Assembly (NCBI GenBank): GCA_900317625.1
Contig: ONHK01000008.1
Span: 1-64,000, forward strand
Direction of reading: 5' to 3'
DNA: 64,000 bases
Origin: an uncultured Treponema sp.
GTDB taxonomy: Bacteria; Spirochaetota; Spirochaetia; Treponematales; Treponemataceae
This document shows positions 23,581 to 31,379 of this stretch, in pieces. A program made the translations under genes and the position numbers. Position 1 is the stretch's first letter, and every line of letters begins with the position of its first letter. Under the pieces are notes generated by a model, which did no database searches, was not told the DNA's origin, and worked only from the letters and a program-made list of their open reading frames with translations.

Positions 23581-24672
23581 TTAATCCTCAGACAGTTCAT
23601 CCATATCGTCTTCAAGTTCATCTGGATCATAATCCAAATAAGCACAAAGCGCATAAAAAGCAGCTTCTTTTTTAGCTTCTTTTTTGATAGGCGATTCACC
23701 GTAATAAACTTTATCCAATTCATAAAGATCACAATTGCATTTCCAGATTGGATTGCCATTATCATCATGCTCTTCTATAAAGGTATATTCCGGGTCATCT
23801 ATGTAGCCTTTTTGGCAAAGTGTATTTAGTTGATTTACGGCTTTATTAATATCAGGCCTTCCTACAGCTAAATTCCTCTCTCTAATTTGAATAATATCGT
23901 AAAACTTTTTTGCACAATCCATTTCGGCAGCGTAAAGAGTGTTGATAGTCGATTCTACACTGTAATCAAATTCTTTAATGTAGAGTTTGCATTTTCTTAT
24001 TTCATATTTAGCCCAGTTTTTAGATTGCTTGTTTTCCTGGTCTTCGTAGTAATCTCGATAAGTATAAAGTTCAAATTGTTCTGTTTTCTTCTTAGTCTTA
24101 TCAGAACCAAGTTCTACTTCAAATTTTGGGATTTCAAATTTATTCTCTTTACACCAATCCATAAGCCAGGCGATATAATTCATTTCAAAATCTGCAAGGA
24201 CTAACATTGTCTGACAAGTATTGAATATACTTTCGAAATTCCATTTGCTATCAATCGCAACGGCACCAATTATGGCTTCAAACAAATCTTCCTGAACATG
24301 AGAGGAATTATAAACTTCATTTTGTTTATCACTTTCATTCAAACAAAGATAGCTTTGAAAACCAAACATTCTGATACAGTGAGAGAGAATATCAGTATTT
24401 ACGTTGAATGCTTTAATTTTTGTAAGCTCATCCTCATTTTTATCTGATGAAAATTGTCCGTCATCGGTTGTTGTTGAAAATCTATCACACATTGCTTTTG
24501 TAATGTATAGATCTAAAGCTCTGTCTCCATAAAACTCCAGAACTTCATTTGAAATTGTTTCTGGATGTTCCTGAGAATATGATTTTCTTACGAAAGCCTG
24601 TTCTAAAAGACGTGGATTTTTAAATTCATATCCAATTGAATTCTGGATATTCTTGATTGTTGATGTGTCCAT
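23581..24672 (-). CDS. RNase III-family protein with two dsRNA-binding regions
   Basis: 363 residues from the ATG at 24672 (GGAGG box). The RNase III domain (about 5-160) has NEVLEFYGDRALDL (42-55, signature NERLEFLGD) and QEDLFEAIIGA (128-137), keeping the four metal-binding acids E46, D50, D129 and E132. Two dsRBD-like segments follow, a divergent one (about 163-262) and a second (about 275-345) ending SPIKKEAKKEAAFYAL. Housekeeping RNase III is about 230 residues with one dsRBD, so this is an accessory enzyme. It lies in mobile defence cargo upstream of hsdM; a role in cutting phage or antisense dsRNA is inferred. Confidence 0.8.
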   Translation of the reverse strand: MDTSTIKNIQNSIGYEFKNPRLLEQAFVRKSYSQEHPETISNEVLEFYGDRALDLYITKAMCDRFSTTTDDGQFSSDKNEDELTKIKAFNVNTDILSHCIRMFGFQSYLCLNESDKQNEVYNSSHVQEDLFEAIIGAVAIDSKWNFESIFNTCQTMLVLADFEMNYIAWLMDWCKENKFEIPKFEVELGSDKTKKKTEQFELYTYRDYYEDQENKQSKNWAKYEIRKCKLYIKEFDYSVESTINTLYAAEMDCAKKFYDIIQIRERNLAVGRPDINKAVNQLNTLCQKGYIDDPEYTFIEEHDDNGNPIWKCNCDLYELDKVYYGESPIKKEAKKEAAFYALCAYLDYDPDELEDDMDELSED

Positions 24673-24985
24673 AATTACCTCCAAGGACGTATTAATTTTC
24701 TGGAGGCACAATGATGCCATTCATAATTTGCACGAGGGCTTTAAAATGTAATTGAATGACATAAAGAAATGAAAAAGCTGGATTACTAAATAAACATTTG
24801 ATTTAAATATTCAACTTGCATCGAATACAAAAATCATGACTTATTTAGCTGATTTACTTTAGCATTCTCTGTGCCTTTAATTTGAATATAAAGTGCTTTC
24901 GTAAAATTTGCAAGAGTTTTTATAATTGATTTAATGCATTATTATCCGCCGGACAGCGCATTTTTTTCGCCATTTAGTATAAAAA
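24673..24985. other. Non-coding gap between defence cargo and element B chassis
   Basis: AT-rich with no gene I can support. It holds only an isolated ATCCGCCGGACAG half-palindrome near 24949, related to the palindromes around mob. Confidence 0.5.
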
Positions 24986-25014
24986 AAGCTGGTATCCAAA
25001 CAGAAAACCAGCTT
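24981..25014 (-). terminator. Terminator after mob, element B
   Basis: On the minus strand AAGCTGGT pairs with ACCAGCTT and is followed by a run of T, 17 nt past the mob stop. Confidence 0.85.
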
Positions 25015-25030
25015 AATCAATTACACTATC

Positions 25031-26344
25031 TTATCTCTCCCAATCCATATCCTTTCTCTTAATCTGTTGCTTCGGCTCCTTTTCCTCCAGCTGTCTTTGA
25101 TACTCAGCAATCTGTCCTATAAACTTGTCCTGAATAGCTTTGGTGGAATTTGCAAAGGCAGAAACAATTTGCTTTTTTATCAATCTTTTTTCTTCGGCAT
25201 TTCCAGTATCATAATAGAAGAACTCATTTTCGAGCCATTTTTCAAAACGCTCTACCTTTGGACCAAGGAATTCCCATTCAGAAATTTTTTCCAGAGCTGC
25301 CATATTTTCATTTGCCAGTTCCACAAGCTCCTGATAGATTTTGTTTCGCTTTTCATCTTTCAGTTTTTGAAACTCTTCAAGTGTAAGACCGGTCTGTTCC
25401 TTTGGTTTTGGAGTATCTTCAATTTCTAGGCCATGCTGCCTGGAAATCTGAATCCATTTTTCGCGGCACATTTTATCAAAAGTCTTTTTACGGTTATTCC
25501 AGCGGTCTTCTTTTTGTTCAGGATTAGGAAGTTCAACTCCAGCAATCTTAAGAGCAGCTTCCTGCCCAGTTGTAAGAAGATTGGTATCTTCATCGCGATA
25601 CATCCAGACTCGGCGCATATGAAAATGAGGTGCACCCTGTTCATCCTGATGCAATGCCCAGTTCAGAATCTTCATCGGTCGCCTGTGTTTCTCATTCCAG
25701 TTATCAAGCCATTTTATATATTCTTCAAAACACTCCATCGATTTTCTGACGTCAGGATGATTGTTGATGCAGCCGATTTGGATGATTGTATCTTCCGGGC
25801 AATGCTGTTTTGATTTCCTCCATTGGTCCATTGTCTTACAGCGTTCTTTGTGACGATTCTTTATATAAGACTGATTTGTTGCAATAAGCTGTTCCTCAAA
25901 GTTTTCTTCATAAAACTTCTTTTCACCTTCATCAAAAGTAAACTCATCTCCGCACCAGTTCCATGTGATATTGTTCACTGTTCTGTCTTTAACAATATGC
26001 TCAGGATTAGATTCAAAGTTACGGTCGTTGTGTTTTGTAGAAAATGCTTTTCCACTTTTCTGTGTTCTTTGAGAATGATGGGTACAGCGCATTTTTCCTT
26101 TGGGATTATTTTTGAAATCAGTATTAAAACCATAATCTCCGCCGAGTTCTTTAAGTTGTTTCAAAATCTGATTTATTCGCTGACCATCATCTTTTGCATG
26201 ATAAGTTCTGTGAAAATCAAAAAGATGGTTGTCTCTTTCAGGATCATTTTTATAGTCATGTCCGTTTACCGGATTTTTCCAGGCTGGCTCGGATATGCCG
26301 GCCGGCGGATTTTGGGTTGTTGTTTTGTAAGTTGTATAAGTCAT
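25031..26344 (-). CDS. MobV-family relaxase / plasmid recombination protein, element B
   Basis: 437 residues from the ATG at 26344, with the same GAGGAG start context as the element A gene. It has motif I (STKHNDRNFESNPEHI) and the metal-binding ALHQDEQGAPHFHMR (HxDExxPHxH). The N-terminal 50 residues are almost identical to element A's protein and the C-terminus is more divergent and about 60 residues shorter. It is expected to nick the conserved block at 26431-26510 and start transfer with the help of a conjugative element. Confidence 0.85.
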   Translation of the reverse strand: MTYTTYKTTTQNPPAGISEPAWKNPVNGHDYKNDPERDNHLFDFHRTYHAKDDGQRINQILKQLKELGGDYGFNTDFKNNPKGKMRCTHHSQRTQKSGKAFSTKHNDRNFESNPEHIVKDRTVNNITWNWCGDEFTFDEGEKKFYEENFEEQLIATNQSYIKNRHKERCKTMDQWRKSKQHCPEDTIIQIGCINNHPDVRKSMECFEEYIKWLDNWNEKHRRPMKILNWALHQDEQGAPHFHMRRVWMYRDEDTNLLTTGQEAALKIAGVELPNPEQKEDRWNNRKKTFDKMCREKWIQISRQHGLEIEDTPKPKEQTGLTLEEFQKLKDEKRNKIYQELVELANENMAALEKISEWEFLGPKVERFEKWLENEFFYYDTGNAEEKRLIKKQIVSAFANSTKAIQDKFIGQIAEYQRQLEEKEPKQQIKRKDMDWER

Positions 26345-26382
26345 AGTGCTCCTCTTGTTGTAAAAATTGACTTTGTTGTAGT

Positions 26383-26422
26383 AGTGCCATTTGGCACTCT
26401 TTCCATCCGCCGTCTGGCGGAT
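26383..26422. repeat. Pair of short palindromes upstream of mob, element B
   Basis: AGTGCCA-TT-TGGCACT (26383-26398) and ATCCGCC-GTCT-GGCGGAT (26405-26422), in the same order as in element A. A hybrid copy, ATCCGCCATTTGGCAGAT, lies at 26583-26600. Confidence 0.7.
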
Positions 26423-26430
26423 AAGTTTGC

Positions 26431-26545
26431 GAGTGTGCATTTTCTTTTTTTCAGGGGCCCCGAGTGTTGATGCTTTGCGTCAACACATATGGGGTTATGC
26501 ACACGCGATTAAGTCTCTCCAGAGACTTTATTCCGTCACGTGACG
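26431..26545. promoter_or_regulatory. Candidate oriT, element B
   Basis: Nearly identical to 4299-4380 in element A: GGGGCCCC, GTGTTGA/TCAACAC (26464-26470/26480-26486), ATATGGGGTTATGCACAC and a distal CGTCACGTGACG palindrome (26534-26545). The spacer between the last two parts differs between the elements, so the conserved core is about 80 bp. Confidence 0.55.
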
Positions 26546-26603
26546 GAGATCCGCCGGCCGGCAGATTTGCAGAGATTCTGCTATCCGCCATTTGGCAGAT
26601 TTA

Positions 26604-27341
26604 TCATGCGACCTTTCTTTTTAAGATACGGTAACTTTCTCCTGAAAACTCAATACTTGTGGCCGTCTCGCGAAGCCTGTCTACTACGGCTTCACCGAGA
26701 TTTTTCATAAGTACTTTCTTTTCAAGATTTGAAATCACGATTGTTGGAAGCTGGTTGTCATATCGCTTTCGCAGAATGTAACTTAGGATTTCTATTTCCT
26801 TTTCACGCTTCAATGAACGGCCAACTTCATCAATTACAAGAAACTTTACTGTTGAATAATCATTAAAAACTTCTTCTTCTGTCTGAGGGGATTTGAAGTT
26901 CAAGCTGGATTCCACCTTATAAATCAGGTCTTCCATGCTGACATAGCGGCCCTGTGTGTCCCGGACCGCTGCAGTTCCAAGATGAGTTTTTCCGGTTCCT
27001 TTTGCTCCGGTCATTAGAAGAACACCTTCATTATGTTCCTGACTTACAAAATCACATACCTTCTGAAAAATGTGTTTCTCATTTTCTGTCCGGCATTCAA
27101 AATTGAAGAATGAACATTCTGCAAATCTTGGCGGAACTCCGCTCAAATTACTTTTGTTCCAGTTTTTAATATTGAACAGATTTGTGGCTATTTTTTCACG
27201 TAAACTTTTTCGTTCGTACTCAAAAATCTCTTTTTGTCTTCCCTCAAGTTTATCATCTGGGGAATATCCGCATTTTTCCAATGCAAATCTTTCATCTGTA
27301 TCAAACCGATTTAATACATCAATAAAGTATTGTTCTCTCAT
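26604..27341 (-). CDS. DnaC/IstB-like AAA+ ATPase, element B
   Basis: 245 residues with Walker A TGAKGTGKTHLG, Walker B FLVIDEVGRS and the shared C-terminal segment EAVVDRLRETAT...FSGESYR. The N-terminal 75 residues differ from the element A protein while the ATPase core is conserved, as expected if the N-terminus contacts an element-specific partner. The ATG at 27341 has a GAGGAG box. It is probably a helicase loader for the excised element. Confidence 0.8.
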   Translation of the reverse strand: MREQYFIDVLNRFDTDERFALEKCGYSPDDKLEGRQKEIFEYERKSLREKIATNLFNIKNWNKSNLSGVPPRFAECSFFNFECRTENEKHIFQKVCDFVSQEHNEGVLLMTGAKGTGKTHLGTAAVRDTQGRYVSMEDLIYKVESSLNFKSPQTEEEVFNDYSTVKFLVIDEVGRSLKREKEIEILSYILRKRYDNQLPTIVISNLEKKVLMKNLGEAVVDRLRETATSIEFSGESYRILKRKVA

Positions 27342-27370
27342 TCTGTACTCCTCATGTTGTAAAAAGTTAG

Positions 27371-27413
27371 AGTGCCAGATGGCACTGTTTTTGTGTTAGT
27401 GCCATTTGGCACT
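27371..27413. repeat. Two palindromes between the HTH and ATPase genes, element B
   Basis: AGTGCCA-GA-TGGCACT (27371-27386) and AGTGCCA-TT-TGGCACT (27398-27413) lie in the 70-bp gap, the second overlapping the stop codon region of the HTH gene. They are the same family as the palindromes upstream of mob. Confidence 0.7.
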
Positions 27414-28089
27414 AGAAGGGCAGGTTCGCTAAAGTCTCTTCAGACACTTCGTCACAGCCTGATTCCTGAACAGCCGTGAGCCTCCTTCCGCTTTTTGTAA
27501 TTGGAGCAGGCTTTTCAATCTCTCTTAAAGCCCACTGCATGGAATTAAAATCAGATCTTGGATTTGCTCCCTTGTCTGCTTTCCATTCGCTGTAAAGTTC
27601 AATGGCTTTATCAGTCTGTTCTTTTGTGTGATTTTTCAGAAGTTCTTCCATCTCGTTATCAGACAGAAAAACATTCTGATTGGCACCGTACGGTTTCTTT
27701 AATTTTGGGGATGATTTTGTGATTCTCGATGGAGTGGAAGCTTCTGCCTGTACAGATATTTGATTTAAGCCTGGCATCTTTGAAAAATCAATTTTAGCCA
27801 GTGCAAAGATCTTTCTGAGTTCGACTTCCTTGTTCTGTTTTCTGATTAGTTCAACTTTGATAAGACTTAGAGCTTTCAGTTCCTTAATCCAGTTTTCAAC
27901 TGTCCTGAGGCTCACACCGTGATTTGCAGCGAAGTAAGCATTCTTCTGACTACAAAATCCATAGGTGTAAGTGAGGAACAAAACTTCCCCGTAGAAAAGT
28001 TTTGCTCCTGCAGACAGTTTAGTTTCGAACAGAACTTCCGGCGGAATCTGGATGAAATAATCAGGCTTTCTTTCAGGCTGATTTAGCAT
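27412..28089 (-). CDS. Helix-turn-helix replication-initiator-like protein, element B
   Basis: 225 residues. N-terminal winged HTH: IPPEVLFETKLSAGAKLFYGEVLFLTY, then GVSLRTVENWIKELKALSLI. A shared C-terminal segment reads WKADKGANPRSDFNSMQWAL, and it has the same EVSEETLANLPF end as element A (EVSQETLDNLPF). The middle is variable. The ATG at 28089 has GGAG 7 nt upstream and overlaps the preceding small gene by 17 nt, exactly as in element A. Confidence 0.65.
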   Translation of the reverse strand: MLNQPERKPDYFIQIPPEVLFETKLSAGAKLFYGEVLFLTYTYGFCSQKNAYFAANHGVSLRTVENWIKELKALSLIKVELIRKQNKEVELRKIFALAKIDFSKMPGLNQISVQAEASTPSRITKSSPKLKKPYGANQNVFLSDNEMEELLKNHTKEQTDKAIELYSEWKADKGANPRSDFNSMQWALREIEKPAPITKSGRRLTAVQESGCDEVSEETLANLPF

Positions 28090-28264
28090 CCGTCACTCCC
28101 AGCTGCTTTTTTGATAAAGCAACATTGTGCCGTTCGCTTGTAGAAACCGTGTAGAACTGAACCCGTCCATCATGATAGGTAAATGTAATTGAACATTCGC
28201 CGTGCTGAATCTGGTGATTGTTTAATTCCTGGAGTGCCTGGATAAAAACATTGTCGCTGATCAT
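28073..28264 (-). CDS. Small conserved element protein, element B
   Basis: 63 residues, counterpart of 5824-6024. The HGECSITFTYHDGRVQFYTVSTSERHNVA core is kept and the ends differ. It overlaps the excisionase gene upstream by 4 nt and the HTH gene downstream. Function unknown. Confidence 0.65.
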   Translation of the reverse strand: MISDNVFIQALQELNNHQIQHGECSITFTYHDGRVQFYTVSTSERHNVALSKKQLGVTDAKSA

Positions 28265-28506
28265 GCTACACCTCCCACAGGGATTTTGGCGCCGCCTGTT
28301 GAACGATGTGCAAGAATGTAAGCTTCCAAATCCTTTTTGAGGACGAAAACTCTTTTTGACAGTCTGACTCTGGGGAGTTCTGAGTCTGGGATAAGACTGT
28401 CCAATGTAGACATGCCAATGTGCAGGATTGCTACAACCTGCTGGCGTGTAAGGAGTGCATCTTCCGGAATTTCCGGCCAGATACTGAAGTTTTTTGTGTT
28501 AGCCAT
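28261..28506 (-). CDS. xis: Excisionase/MerR-type HTH protein, element B
   Basis: 81 residues from the ATG at 28506, chosen because AAGGAC lies 8 nt upstream; a longer form starting at 28530 has no ribosome-binding site. The HTH ALLTRQQVVAILHIGMSTLDSLIP is followed by the wing LPRVRLSKRVFVLKKDLEAYILAHRSTGG. It is likely to control excision and the direction of the integrase. Confidence 0.75.
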   Translation of the reverse strand: MANTKNFSIWPEIPEDALLTRQQVVAILHIGMSTLDSLIPDSELPRVRLSKRVFVLKKDLEAYILAHRSTGGAKIPVGGVA

Positions 28507-28878
28507 AGATTTGTCCTTTTGGGCAGGCATTTCTATTAGCTGATTAAAATATAACGAAGGACAGATACTTTCGTCAAGATTTGTTTTCCTTCGGTAGTCA
28601 CTAGCTGAAGTTAACTGAAGCGTAAATTAAAAATATTTTTGAAAAATTTTTCTGAATGCTTACGTTATATTAAAAATTTATATATATCTAAATTTATATA
28701 TTTACTGTGCACATTTTTTCAGGAGGGTTCGGAAAGAAATTTCAGTAGGGGAAGGAAGTTTTTGTCATGGGGTCATGAAAATTTCTGCATGAGGGTAGTA
28801 CGCAGATTTGCGTTTAAATGATTTTTTGAATTTGATTTTTCAGGGCTTCTTTGAAAGGGCTTTGAAGTTAAATGAAAA
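28507..28878. other. Non-coding region between xis and parB, element B
   Basis: AT-rich. Outer inverted pieces ATATAACG (near 28548) and CGTTATAT (near 28663) and several CTGAAG/CTTCGG repeats are visible. There are no toxin-antitoxin genes here, unlike element A. It could hold the promoter of the replication operon and an origin; neither is certain. Confidence 0.35.
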
Positions 28879-28913
28879 AGGCTTCCAGTTTGTATCAAAC
28901 AAACTGAAAGCCT
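28879..28913 (-). terminator. Terminator after parB, element B
   Basis: GGCTTCCAGTTTG pairs with CAAACTGAAAGCC (one mismatch). On the minus strand it is followed by TTTTT. It is the same hairpin as 6696-6729 in element A. Confidence 0.8.
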
Positions 28914-28935
28914 CTTAGTTTTGTCTTGCTTTTAC

Positions 28936-29754
28936 TTATGCAATTCCAAATCGTTGAGAGATTCGACTTATCTCTTCTTCTGACAAAGCCAGGTCTCCTA
29001 AGTTAAGCTTAGCAATTCTCTTGTCTTTCAGAATCTGCCCTTTCTTCCGGCCTTTCTCAAGTTCCGAGAGAACAAACAAAACTCCAAGTTTGAAAGAATC
29101 TTGATTGATACCTTTACCTGTGTTAGATGAAGTTTCAGCAGAAACTTCAATTTCTCCGGCCTTCTTCCTGGCTTCAGCTGCTTTAATCATCTCGTGTGCT
29201 TTGTTTATCGAAACAGTACCATTCTGAATCTTCTCAAGAAGTGCTGCATCTGCTTTCTTAGCAATCTCACGCATTTTGCAAACCTGACGTGCAGATTTAT
29301 TAAGCTGCCGTCCGATTGCTTCATCAGAAGAGCCCTGGGCATTAGGGTTAGAACGTCTGATTTCATCCAGCTTCAAGAAGGCAGCAAAGTATTCGCCATC
29401 CGTCAGCCGGCGGGAATTGAGCTGCATTTTATACTCATACTCAATTGTCTCATCACGCGAATCGAACTTCTTGATGATAACAGGAACTTTTTCAAGTCCT
29501 GCCTTTTTAGCCGCCATAAATCGCGAATGTCCGTCAACAATGATATAAGCCTCGGTCACAATTATAGGTCGAGATTTATCAAATCCGTTAGCCTTCATAT
29601 CATTTGCAATTTCAGCTACCTTATCATTTTCCTGCTGGAATACATTCTTGAAGTCTCTGTCAAAACGAAGCTGTGAAACTTCAACCATCTTAATCTTTGC
29701 ATTGTCTTTATCGTTAGCCTTTTTTGTCGTATTTCCAAATAATCTCATTTTCAT
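28936..29754 (-). CDS. parB: ParB-like partition protein, element B
   Basis: 272 residues, close to the element A copy throughout (ParB/Srx domain with IIVDGHSRFMAAKKAG, then DEAIGRQLNKSARQVCKMREIA). Differences are mostly in the region near 205-215 and the extreme C-terminus. No parA is present. The near-identity of these genes, against marked divergence of the mob, HTH and ATPase genes, suggests recent gene conversion or strong constraint. Confidence 0.8.
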   Translation of the reverse strand: MKMRLFGNTTKKANDKDNAKIKMVEVSQLRFDRDFKNVFQQENDKVAEIANDMKANGFDKSRPIIVTEAYIIVDGHSRFMAAKKAGLEKVPVIIKKFDSRDETIEYEYKMQLNSRRLTDGEYFAAFLKLDEIRRSNPNAQGSSDEAIGRQLNKSARQVCKMREIAKKADAALLEKIQNGTVSINKAHEMIKAAEARKKAGEIEVSAETSSNTGKGINQDSFKLGVLFVLSELEKGRKKGQILKDKRIAKLNLGDLALSEEEISRISQRFGIA

Positions 29755-29766
29755 TTCTCCTGATTT

Positions 29767-31104
29767 TTAAGCGATTTCCTTGTTCAACTCTTCAAGTTTC
29801 TGATTCAGCATGTTGATTGTCTCTTCATCTTCTTTCTGGTCGATAAAGACCTTCTTCATAACATTGCGGGCCAAATCAATAACTTTTTCATCTTCAAGAT
29901 GTGCTCCATAGTGATTAAGCATAGCTTCAGTCTTATGACCAGAGAGGGCCATAACATAACGTTTGTCCTGAACATAATCGAGCATGCGGGCAATGAAGAA
30001 ATGTCTCCAGGAGTGGAAGCAGATATCCTTTGAATCTGCATAACCAATTTCAGCAAGTGCACGTTTGAGGTATTTATTAAACTGTTTACTGTCCATTGGC
30101 TTGTCTTTTACAGTGCTGTAGAAAATAAATCCGTTTCCATGAGGATTAAAATCAGCAAGCATCTTAAGCTTCAAATAAAGCTGATGAGAAATAGGAATTG
30201 GAACAGAACGTTCTTCGCCGTTTTTACAGCATTTGAGGCCATCGTATTTAGACCAGCTGCGGCGAACATGGATTTCATCTTCACCTAAATCATCAACAGT
30301 AAGGGCCTGGATTTCTCCGGCACGCATTCCTGTATGCATTGCAAGTTCATTTGCAATCTTAGCTTCGTCATTGTCCCATTCAAGTTCCATCAGGCGGTTT
30401 GCTGTATCCATATCAATGACTTTTCGTTCCTTACTCTGATTAGAACATTTGATAATTCCATCAAAGCAGTTGTTCTGTGTAAGTTCATTGTAATAAGCCC
30501 ATTTGAGCGGAATAGTGATTGTCTCGATAATTGAGTTTATTGTTTTAGGTGCAAGTTTCTGAGCTTCATCGCTGGAGAAGAATGCATCTACATCTTTACG
30601 AGTAATTTCTGCAACACATTTTCCTGCAAGACGAGGAATCCAGTAAAGGCGGGTTCTGCTCAAAAGGGTAGCGCAGTACTGACGATGGATAGACTGTTTC
30701 TTTCCAAGCTTTTCTTTTACATAAGGGGATTTGTCATAATCCCAAAAGTTTTCAAGGAAATCTTCAATCGGGATGCTGCCTTTTGAAGTTGATGCAACAG
30801 CAGAATAAAGATAGTTCCTTTCCTTCAGAATCTTGATGATGTTGTTGATATCATCAGAATCAAACTCTGCGGTTCGTAAATCATTGAATAAACGAATCTT
30901 GTCGATGCTCTTAACCTTGCTGTCCTTTGAACCAACACGAGCTGGAATATTGCCAGTGACAATCCATTCCATAACGGTGCGTTCAGCTTCTGTACGGTTT
31001 CTGCATCCAGTAGATTTGTTGTTGGAAAGACTTCCGTCTGCAAGACGGATTTGAGCGTAATAAATCCCAGTATGGGCTTTAAAAATTAAATAGGGCTTAG
31101 CCAT
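29767..31104 (-). CDS. int: Tyrosine integrase, element B
   Basis: 445 residues from the ATG at 31104 (GAGGTG box). Catalytic residues are visible in HTGMRAGEIQAL (R), FHSWRHFF (HxxR), LSGHKTEAM and LNHYGAHLE (Y). It is related to the element A integrase along its whole length. The gene lies 131 bp from the 3' end of tRNA-fMet, its target. Both integrases act at the same tRNA, so either may excise one or both elements. Confidence 0.9.
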   Translation of the reverse strand: MAKPYLIFKAHTGIYYAQIRLADGSLSNNKSTGCRNRTEAERTVMEWIVTGNIPARVGSKDSKVKSIDKIRLFNDLRTAEFDSDDINNIIKILKERNYLYSAVASTSKGSIPIEDFLENFWDYDKSPYVKEKLGKKQSIHRQYCATLLSRTRLYWIPRLAGKCVAEITRKDVDAFFSSDEAQKLAPKTINSIIETITIPLKWAYYNELTQNNCFDGIIKCSNQSKERKVIDMDTANRLMELEWDNDEAKIANELAMHTGMRAGEIQALTVDDLGEDEIHVRRSWSKYDGLKCCKNGEERSVPIPISHQLYLKLKMLADFNPHGNGFIFYSTVKDKPMDSKQFNKYLKRALAEIGYADSKDICFHSWRHFFIARMLDYVQDKRYVMALSGHKTEAMLNHYGAHLEDEKVIDLARNVMKKVFIDQKEDEETINMLNQKLEELNKEIA

Positions 31105-31205
31105 ATTCACCTCACTAAGACCGTAAATCTCTTACTTAGAGTATTTACTTAAATTAGTAATTTGAATCACGCTAAGCCCTACTTTATTGGGTTTAGTAGT
31201 GTTGT

Positions 31206-31228
31206 AATTCCTTATAACATAAGGAATT
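31206..31228. repeat. Hairpin next to tRNA-fMet
   Basis: AATTCCTTAT, an AAC loop region and ATAAGGAATT form a perfect stem directly downstream of the tRNA on the minus strand, also present at the other att copy (9957-9979). It may be a tRNA terminator or an integrase arm site. Confidence 0.5.
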
Positions 31229-31235
31229 AGCAGTA

Positions 31236-31308
31236 TAGCGGGGGCAGGACTCGAACCTGCGGCCTCCGGGTTATGAGCCCGACGAGCTGCCAGCTGCTCT
31301 ACCCCGCG
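31236..31308 (-). tRNA. Initiator tRNA-fMet (CAU), integration target
   Basis: A 73-nt cloverleaf with anticodon CAT in CGGGCTCATAACCCG. Three consecutive G-C pairs in the anticodon stem and a C1/U72 mismatch at the top of the acceptor stem mark it as the initiator, not elongator, tRNA. CCA is not encoded. The 3' 42 nt are repeated at 9987-10028. Integration of element B restores the intact gene. Confidence 0.93.
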
Positions 31309-31379
31309 TCGTATGTTCATATATATTATATTTTTAATATCATTATGTCAAGTGCATTGCCTACAAAATATGATATTTT

